Positions 34,695 to 64,000 of a stretch of DNA of 64,000 nucleotides are shown in pieces. A program made the translations under genes and the position numbers. The notes beneath the pieces are model-generated. The model searched no databases and had not been told where the DNA came from. It saw nothing but the letters and a program-made list of their open reading frames with translations. This stretch comes from Acanthaster planci. Its lineage: Eukaryota > Echinodermata > Asteroidea > Valvatida > Acanthasteridae. The stretch lies in contig NW_019091402.1 in NCBI RefSeq assembly GCF_001949145.1, positions 2,232,964-2,296,963 on the forward strand, in the 5' to 3' direction. Position 1 is the first letter of the stretch. The number at the start of each line of letters is the position of its first letter.

Positions 34695-37395
34695 GCCTAG
34701 TTAGGGCAAAGACGACCGCCATAAACATCCTAAAATTTCATGAATTATGATCACAATTACAAAATGAACTCTTCAAAAAAGTTGTGTAGGCCTAAATAGA
34801 AAACTAATGCATTTTACGAGTATGAGAATGGTTGTGGTATCAAAGATCGAGTAATTTCATGAGGTGACAGACTGAGCGTTGGCCTAACGGTACTATACAC
34901 GAAAAACCACGGACGCGGGGCATGAATTCAACAATGTCTCCGTAACGTGTCACCGAATGATTCATCTTAAAACGTGAATGAGAAACATCGTATTGGTTTG
35001 TGCAACATCTGGATTAAATGTTTGCATACAAGTCATTTTATCACCCCAGTCCAGAGTAAAATTCCACAATCGTACATCCTGTTAGCATCGGTAGACCTCG
35101 ACTAGTGAAAGATCTACAACATGTCACGCTTTGTTTGTGTACCCTTCTGTGAAGTTCGATGAATGGCGTCCCACCTCACTGCCGTAGGAAAGCGCACATA
35201 ACCTCGAAGACGGTAAACAGGAAATTTTGAAAAAAAAACTAGATACTTTTTCTCTTCCAAAAATTAAGGATATACCAAACGCTCGTTGTGAAGAAAAAAC
35301 CCAAACAAACCCCACAAAACAGAAAGACAGACTCAAGTGGTCCAGTTTAATATTATTTCCAAATGGAATAAGACACTTTTAACTCACTGAAAAAAAGTTC
35401 AAATAGCACATTTTTTCAGCGGTTTCGTTAAACAACCTGCAAACTGAGTCCAAATCGCTTGGCACGCATTCATGGCCGTATATCATGATTTGCCTCGAAA
35501 AGCACAGGGTGTGAGTAATTATTTACTGGTCTATGGTCTTTATATTGCTGTTATTAGATTGTTACAATTTTAGAAAATATTTTTTGCATTAGAATTGTAA
35601 TAAGTTATAAAATGACCGATATATACAATTAATGTCTCTGCATCACCAGTATCAACATTTATGGCTATATAAATTAAGCACATCTATAAATATTTGACAT
35701 AGCTTCCTTCATCCACCAATTTTTGTAACGTTCTGTCAAACATTTTTGATGCAAATACCGTTATTACTGATGAAAATTAAATATAACTAAATATGAGCGT
35801 AAATAGGATATTTTGGCAGATATTTATTACTTTTAGGGTATAAGTTTGTTATTCCAAAAATTAAGAAATTCAAACTGATAAGGCTGTAATAACACATTTG
35901 TCTCGTTGGTTGTCCAGGGATAAATAGATATAACGTATTCAAAATTTACAAATATTGATATAGGGCTTATGTCTGTCAATTTGATTCCATCCAAAGTACA
36001 AAGGTGCAGAGGAATAGGAATTTCGCATAACTATTGCGCGACGGGAAATTGGTATTTTTAATGCATGTATTACGATCAATGACTAGGCAATAATGAGCAT
36101 AAATACACTGAATTTCTACTCAACTCTATGAATTACAACCAGTCAATTACCAATGATATCCATGGGCAGGCTGCAAGGTGAAAAGAGAAGAGTCCAGATC
36201 ATGCAAATGACATGGATAATTACATGGCCACAGAGAATCGATATTCACAGAATGGATGGATACCCAAGGTTTGATGGTTCATGCGAATGTCAAAAGAGTC
36301 ATGAACGAAAGGGCACTCCAAGCACAGAGGAACTGCGACCAAGAATGTGTAAAATGAGTGAACTCAGGTCAATGAAAGAAAATCTGAACAATTCTATTCA
36401 AGATAATTGTATTTACACAGAAGGGGTAGTGAAATCTTGACATTTTCCCGTTAGCTATGCACACGTGCAAAACTATGTTTCATGGACTTAAACCAATTAA
36501 GTATTACTGCTATAATGACACACGATGGAAACAAGCAAAACAGCAAAACGAGACATGAATTGGACTTTCATGAAGGAGTAAAACCTAGGCAAACACTACA
36601 TGATGTTGACAGAGTTTGAAAGTATCAACAACAGGGTCTCTGTTCACGAGCTGGATTAAGAATAGTGAGGCGAAGGTTAGACGAAATGTGAAGAGCCAGA
36701 AAGAGCACAGCAGACGTTAACAGATTTAGGAACAGACTTGGGGGGGGATTAAAGACGCATTCGTGCCGTCATCAGGTCAGGGTTCCACTTCGTGGAAAGA
36801 ACGGCCAATGACTCTCCAGTCTGCAAACTCCACGCATGAAAAAGATAGTAATGGTTAGTCACACACTATGACCTGCTCCTCTAAAACTGGCTTTCTTTTT
36901 TGGCACGCCCGAAGAGGAACGAGTTCCTTTTTTTGCGGAAGCGTTTTTTGCTCCAATATCTCATTTAGCTTCCGAACATCAAAAGGAACGAGTTGGAGGA
37001 AAATAAACAAGGGATTCTACAGACGTGTAAATATGTTTCACATATTAACTTCACTTCCGGACTGGCGTTTGCAAAGGCATTTTGTGAGAGTCGGGTCAGA
37101 GTAAAAACGAGGTTGAAAGCTCAGCTATGGAAGAGAAAGACGTGTTTCCGTCGGAAGAGGTTCGTTATGAAGGAAGAACTAAGGAAGTGATGGACAACTT
37201 GCAGCCTAGTTAGGAAAAGGAAACTCAGAAATTTGCAGTTGCATATCCAAGTACAAACTATGCCACGAATACATGGAACCCACTTCTTCCAAGCTCCTCG
37301 TTCCAAGCCTCCATCGCCGAGATAACATGAGTACCAATATCCGAGGAATGGAAGATTTGACAAATCTCCCTAACTGCCTCCCAGGACTAGTTTCT
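34695..37395. other. Intergenic, convergent genes
   Basis: AT-rich DNA between the 3' ends of the lectin (plus) and the ferlin gene (minus). Minus-strand AATAAA words (ttta tt on plus) occur near 35820 and 35519 and could serve the last ferlin terminal exon. No gene was recognised. Confidence 0.5.
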
Positions 37396-57906
<20,511 letters not shown>

Positions 57907-58289
57907 TCAATTTTAGAAAGCCACCAGTGGCTTCCATTTTTGGTGCGGTATCATTCTAATTCGTTCTAACTGGGGTAAACTGTCATGTTTACGTCAACAC
58001 TGAATTTAATAAGTGAATCCATATGTCATTGAAATAGGAAAAACTTGTCATTCACCTCGAGAAATTCTAAAACAGATTCTTTGATTATAATGACTTCTTC
58101 AACCATACAAGTATGTTAACTTGACTTCCCCACTGATAAGTGTGAGCGTGGTATTAAAGTGCAACACCAGAGATGTATCCTGGCCCAAAGTTTGGCCGTG
58201 CAAGAATTTGCTGAATAGCACAACTGAATGATTCATATGAGCACTAATGTCCACTTCTCCAGTCCTTTTGGGGTTCTCACAGAACTAAC

Positions 58290-58720
58290 ACTCTCAAATC
58301 TGTACTCATACACGTAGTCAAGTACTCTTCTGTACTCAAGCTCTTACTAAAATATACTCAACTAACTAGGCAGCATGCTTGTATTCATACTCAATACAAT
58401 GCACTCATTAAACTACATGTACATGCATGGATTGAAACACTCATGCCTGTACTCATACTCGAGATTCATTTTCTGTACTCAATAAAAATGTACAACCAAA
58501 GATTCAACCCTTTCAAAACTCATGGTTGCACAAATACTCAGGACAAATTTTCAGCATGCAAATTTATGAAGATGTATACTCAACCATAACAAAGGACGGC
58601 ATACCGGGCTAATACTTGAACTAATACTTAGAATGAGTTTCAGCACTCCTACTCACGAAGAGTGCTCAATTGCAACCCACTGGTTGAAGTGCTGGCATGT
58701 GTATTCTGGAACGAATTACA
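58290..58720. repeat. Degenerate TACTCA simple repeat
   Basis: Many tactca, actcat and ctcaa words (tgtactcatactcg, tactcaactaac and so on) spread over about 430 bp, diverged from a simple hexamer-like array. Confidence 0.6.
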
Positions 58721-59536
58721 TGCTCAAACTCATACGTATAAAGAGAACCCAACACAAAAACTGCAAACTACTGTTCAAACCAACTGCCACAAAAGTCACA
58801 GATATAATTCACACTGTGAAGAGTTACACTTATAATCGTTTCCTGCAAATTGAGACAGTCAGAGGCAAAAGACAAGACACAAAATCAGATTCTTACAGTC
58901 AATTAAAGAGATTGATTAAACACAACATAAATCACTCCCCTCCCCCCCCCACTAAAAGGGCACTCCCTGATTGCCAAGAACAGAATATCCAAGGTAAGGG
59001 CAAATTTGGAATAATTTGGAACATATGGGATGAACATGTTAAAGATGAGTAATCCTTGGGGTTGAGGGAACAAATGTTGCAATGACTGCATTTGTGACCC
59101 GCTCTGTGCAAATGACACATGAAGTCAGTGACTGAGTTGCAGTCTGCATTAGGAAGAGCAAGCTTAGCTGTCCATATTGATGTATCGCTCCTGTTTGAAA
59201 TCCTGATAAATATGGATACGGTGTGGTTGACTGGCTCTGGCTATTTATCATCCACATTCAGAGCAAGTTCCATTTCCTATCAAATCTTTTCCAAGACTTT
59301 CAACAAATCTTCTGAGCTAAAATCATTTGATAAATGTATCAAGAAAGCAAGACTTTGATATTTAATTTTTAAGCGAAGTACAAATTTCAATGTGGTTTGG
59401 GTCAAGACACAAACACAATAAAAGACAAAAGACCACAATTAAAAGTGAAATCACCCCGATGTGTAAATTCCATCAGCCATTCCTGAGCGTGATACCCACA
59501 GGTGTTTTGCACCAGAATGAGGCAGCTCACCCTTGT

Positions 59537-59613
59537 AAGCATGGTGATTTGAGTGGTTAAGGCATCTCCACTAGCAAGCTGGAGGTTGTGGGTTCGAATC
59601 CCACCCTAGCAAG
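59537..59613 (+). repeat. tRNA-like sequence (SINE head or tRNA pseudogene)
   Basis: A perfect T-arm (gtggg ttcgaat cccac) with box B ggttcgaatcc, a box-A-like tttgagtggttaaggca and an anticodon-like arm (ctcca ... tggag) with a nine-base loop. The acceptor ends do not pair well and the loop is too long, so this is more likely a SINE head than a working tRNA gene. Confidence 0.6.
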
Positions 59614-60399
59614 CTTGTCATTCCTTCACTTATAACTCTATTCAAAGACAGCCTTGAGCATTCAGTTGGTGGTTGGTGATGACAAACTGTGCATTTTATC
59701 ATGAACCGCTCACATACAATTTTTTGTATGTGATTTTTGCAACACTGAACCAAAACCACATCACCAATTCAAGGCAATGCATGCAGCATACTTGGTAAGC
59801 GCGTGTGACTCTAAGATTGGGACTGCAGGTTAAATCTGTGTGGTTCCCAAATGTTAGTTTTCCACCCAAGCGACACACAGTATCATCCTCGATGATCCTT
59901 CAGTTGCAAGATATTTCACCTGTCTCTCTTTGTTATCTGCAGTTGACATGTGGAGGGGAAAAGTCCATCATTGTGATAAGTCCGAATTCCATCGCGTGGA
60001 AACGAGTTCACAATGGAAATCTAAGTATGGAACCAGGTGAGGATTTCTCATGGTAAAATTGTTACGTCCCCAAAACAATTGCTGCACATGTTCATTTGCC
60101 ATGCTGACACAAAAGCAAAAGCATACCAGTGCCACCTCCAGGTCATACACGTCGCCTAGGATAAATTATGTCACCACAGACGGCAAAGCCCATCAACAAC
60201 ATTTCAAAATATTTATTCCAACTGTTAAACATTAGTCACCTTTTACCAGGCAAAGCAGCATGAGGTGACTTGAGACAAAAATTGTCAAAGCACCGTAACA
60301 TGAGCAGACACTGTACAAGACGAAGTGATGTGCATATACATGTGCCGGTATATCTAACTAGTGTACTCAACGGTTATTGATAATCTGCATGTACATGTG

Positions 60400-60490
60400 T
60401 CAGAATGCCACTACCCTACTGAGTGGGTCATTTCACCTGCACTTCCAAGCAGGACAACTTGGGTTCCAATCCACCTTCGCACTGCAAAAC
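60400..60490 (+). repeat. Second degenerate tRNA-like SINE fragment
   Basis: ctactgagtgggtcatttca, then cctgcacttccaagcagg and gggttccaatccacc resemble a decayed tRNA head (D arm, anticodon arm, box B). Confidence 0.45.
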
Positions 60491-60579
60491 TTGAACCACG
60501 AAGCAGTCAGGCATGTTCACGTATTTGCTACTTTGATCATTGTGGAACTGTTTGCTAACCGCCTGTTATGTCTACTCAC

Positions 60580-60609
60580 CTCCAGGTGATGGTACCCAGC
60601 CGGTGCCGT
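60580..60609 (-). CDS. Candidate 30-nt micro-exon of otoferlin (speculative)
   Basis: Bounded by gtcaatcag and ctggag|gtgagt on the minus strand. Its length is a multiple of three and it stays open in the phase required by 57770 (GTGWVPSPG). No homology is claimed; support is splice signals only. Confidence 0.2.
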
Positions 60610-62332
60610 CTGATTGACAGATGTGGAAATATAAGCAATTAAGAACTCAAGATTTTTTTTATGACTGACAACGGAACTAACCGCTGCCGTGTTCAGCCGG
60701 GGATTTCCCAAACCATGCCTTCTTTGGACTTACATGTTTGATACCTTTAGAGCTCAAACACAGAACTTTAATAAAAGTTAAGTCCTTTTGTCGGAACCTG
60801 CACACACAAGCAGATGTTTACAGTCCTCAATGGTTCATTTGCTGCAGCACTTGTCTGCAACAAGTGTTGCGTAGAGACAGTGCTCGCATTGAAAAATGAG
60901 GACACGTAAGGAAATTAACAAGAGCAACGCTAGGCTTACACCTGTTTGGAATGAACAAATACATGGCATAAGACCCTGGTCATTCTGAAACACTAGTGTA
61001 AAGATAACGAGGCTATTCTCAACCCAATAGCTGTAACCATGTGTATAGTGAACTGCGTGTAAAACGAACGTCATAGTTCCACTGCAGGTGCTCACTACTA
61101 TCGTCCTCACAAAGCCGTATCGGGGACATGGTGACAAACTCATCCCTCAAAGTCATATGTACAGGTCATAAGCTGCACATAGTAACATTCACAAGCTTTT
61201 CTATGATTAACACTCACAAATTGCATCTTTACGATTCCCAAGTGACGGGAGTGCAAGAAAAATAGTGCATACAACATGGAAAGTCATACATACATATACG
61301 GGTTATGATTCACGAAATCATGCATGTATGTTTGAGATATCAGTTGTACATATGACATATACAAGTTTATTTTAAATCAGAACAGAGTTTTTCACCATGT
61401 CTGTAACACAGCTTGTAGGGACCTGAATTTTTGGGAGGACACAGCATCTCGCCAACAACCAGGCCTTAAATTCCCTGACAAAATAACTGTCCCCTCGACA
61501 CAACGCCCGCCCACCCACTTTGCCCTTGGCCACCATTTTGCAGTGTCGACATCACATTCTAGTGTTTCGTGATTGCCCACAGTGAGCCATCTACAGAGCC
61601 CAGGGTAGACTCAAACCAGCACCCAACCAGCCCGTAGTGCACATGTGCTCATCAGAGTGGCCTCCGTCTTGAGTGCAAACAGATGCCACATGAGGCTCAC
61701 TCTGGAGAGGTTTCCCTTGACATCTCCATAACTACGAAAGGCCAACAGGTGAACTTTTTGTACTTAATCTTTTTTCTTCCCGTCTCCCTGAGTGGAGGAC
61801 AGACGTCTGGTGTATGTGCCAAATGGGACATAAAGTGAAGCATTCAGACTTGTAGATATATTTGCATATTGTGCAACAGGTATACAAGAGGTAATTTAAT
61901 CAGAAGTATACAGTTTTATTAGAAAACTTGCGATGTTCCTGTGTCGCTACAGATCTGAAATGAAAAGTCAAAAAGAGACATATAACCCAGAGCTTTCTGG
62001 CAGGATCACAATGCCTCAAAGATGGACAGGCACCTTGCATGTGTACTTAAGAAGACAGAGTAAAGGGCTGAAATTAATTTGTGTCGTGTACAACAGGGAT
62101 GCAACAAGCAACATGCGGTCTGTAACTGCTGTTGCACTGCATTTTCGCACTGAAAAGTGAAAGCGTCCTTTTTTTTGGTCAAAAGTCTGAAAGATTTTGC
62201 ACCTGTTGTGTGGCTGTGAGGTGGCTGTCAACGTGCATAAATTTCCACTTTGGAAATTCCCAAGAGAAGTCCACCCCATCGAGTTCAGCATCCACAGGTG
62301 CTATCCACCCCAAAAGAGACAGCACATTTTTC

Positions 62333-62495
62333 CAAGCAAAGGAGGCTCCTTTGATGTGGAACTGCACTTCGCCGGTTCACAAGTGACACTGACATGCACG
62401 CATTATGGCTCTGTGGCTACCAACAAAATGAACACTCCCGACCAACATGGCTCTTTTCAACCGACGAGGGGGTACTTCTGCTCAAAGTGGATAGG
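62333..62495 (+). repeat. Dispersed repeat family R1, copy 5
   Basis: aggaggctcctttgatg, gcacttcgccggttcac, cattatggctctgtggctac, caacaaaatgaacactcccg and accaacatggctcttt match copies 1 and 4. It is in an otoferlin intron or upstream region. Confidence 0.75.
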
Positions 62496-64000
62496 GTAAT
62501 TACAAACCGTTCAGGAGAAGAGTCCATTTGTTGTCATCCAAGAAATTGGAAAAAAAAGAAAGTTAGGATTCGGGTCCTGTGTGCATACATGTACACATCA
62601 CCTGTGTTTATATGTGATTCATGTACCTTGTCGGCGGTCTTACCTGAAGTCAATGGAGTTTTAAATGTTTTAGTACCGTTGAAAGAACTTGGGCCTGCAC
62701 GACTGACTGCTTTGAAGGCATGAAACATATTCAAATGTCATTAGAAACAAAGTGTCATATTTCTGGCCATACTGCCTTCTGAACAATCACCAGCTTAAAT
62801 CCATTTCTTACCAGTTCATCCTTACTTAAATGTTCAGTGGTTCCCAGCTTTCCCCCAACTGGCGTCATTCAGGTACAACACACACGTTCCAAGATTTTTG
62901 ACATTGGAATGCTATTCTACGGTGACTACAAAGACACAGCCAGACATCACAGACACACATGCACTCAGGGACTATTCGGTGTGGACTCAGAGCAGAAATA
63001 CTCCAGCAGGAGTGTAGGGGACACAACATTCCACGCACGAAGGAACTTTTCGTCGAGTCCATAAATATAATGTGTTAAACACTTCTACTCATTTACACCA
63101 ACTCTATCTGTGAACCTCTTCTAACTCCCATCAGCAATCAAATTACTGCTTCTTACTTCAGCCATACATTCTACCAAGCCCCCACTACAGGAGAGGCAAG
63201 CTGCAGTGCACATGACAGTAATCTCGAGTAGAATACGGCTTTATAAAGTAAAGGACACATGCAGCTTATGACGGGGGGAAAAACTTCACCAACCATGCAG
63301 AGAATGAACATGCAGAGAAAGTTTCAGAAAAAACAGCTCAATCTTGGGATTGTGGAATAAATTAACTCGTGAATACAATTTTTACAGAAATGAGATTCCA
63401 TTATTTAGGCCCTTACAGCACACTTGTATTTGTGTTAGCGAGTCATTTATGGTGTATATTTGCAGTGGGGAAAAGGAAATAATGTTGAACAGAAAGCTCC
63501 AAGATTTGTCAGACTTTTTTTCTCCAGGACACCGAAAACTGGGAAATAACCCTTACCAGTGGGCTATAAGGTCCATTTGCACGTACACACAGATTTACTG
63601 TCAATTCCATTTATCATATTCTGTCATCAAATACTACTCGCTACAAACGTCATAGCCCTTTGGGCTTCACTGTGTTGTAAATTAAGAAAACAAGCCTTCT
63701 GTTCTCAACATCTGACTTTATGTCAACTTTGCAGAAAAGTGAGATAGGAGGATTTGGACGCCATACACCAATCACAATTCTACAGGAAGACACTAGACAG
63801 CAATGTAGCACTAATACGGCCTGGCCACCAGCCTGGGTGGGGATTAAAGGTTAAATTCTTACCTCTAAAGTCTGAATTTATAAGAGCAGCAAAAGTACAA
63901 TGCAACAGAGAGAAAAAAGGATGCTTAATTTGAAGCACTCTGTGTGCCTTGAATGAATTAATGTAATACCAAACAAATTTATGATTTTCTTTCTTTTATC

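Noticed and set aside
36153-36440. 95-codon plus-strand open frame between lectin and ferlin
   Set aside because: No motif, no splice context, low complexity in part.
59537-59613. Functional tRNA gene
   Set aside because: T-arm is perfect but the acceptor stem does not pair and the anticodon loop is nine bases, so a SINE head is more likely.

Overview
This is eukaryotic (metazoan) genomic DNA. Every convincing coding segment is a short exon bounded by AG/GT splice signals, separated by AT-rich introns and intergenic DNA full of inverted-repeat (MITE-like) elements, minisatellites and tRNA-like SINE fragments. The recurring TAGGCCTA and GTACATGTAC words, the gene content (adhesion GPCR with Ig and mucin-like ectodomain, compact C-type lectin, ACOT13-like thioesterases, otoferlin) and the intron style suggest a marine deuterostome invertebrate, most likely an echinoderm. 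The species assignment is inference.

Layout: (1) About 1.1-16.5 kb, plus strand: most of one adhesion G-protein-coupled receptor. Its exons encode an Ig-like domain, a Thr/Ser-rich stalk, a GAIN domain with a GPS motif, seven-transmembrane segments and part of a cytoplasmic tail. All exon phases chain together except for the TM1 exon, where I offer only a candidate. The 5' start was not found. (2) 14.1-21.9 kb: the end of the receptor gene, then repeat-rich DNA with several inverted-repeat elements. (3) 21.95-24.78 kb and 27.29-30.13 kb, minus strand: two tandem, complete, three-exon ACOT13/THEM2-like hotdog-fold acyl-CoA thioesterase genes with identical intron phases. (4) 32.85-34.69 kb, plus strand: a two-exon secreted C-type lectin with an EPN carbohydrate-recognition motif. 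(5) 37.4-64 kb, minus strand: the 3' part of an otoferlin-type ferlin gene. Five constant exons (57.8 to 53.0 kb) encode the end of the protein through its last C2 domain region. They are followed by SIX homologous alternative terminal exons, each exactly 181 nt of coding sequence, in the same phase, and each with its own transmembrane anchor and stop codon. The 5' part of the gene lies beyond the right edge.

The most notable observation is this six-member array of mutually exclusive C-terminal (membrane-anchor) exons. From general knowledge, vertebrate OTOF has two alternative C-terminal exons; a six-fold array in one locus would make the vesicle-membrane anchor a selectable module. One of the six (37396-37576) and another (43885-44065) have no in-frame ATG upstream, so ATG-based ORF listing misses them; they were found by reading the sequence.

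The four kinds of gene look unrelated in function. I see no operon-like logic, as expected for an animal genome.
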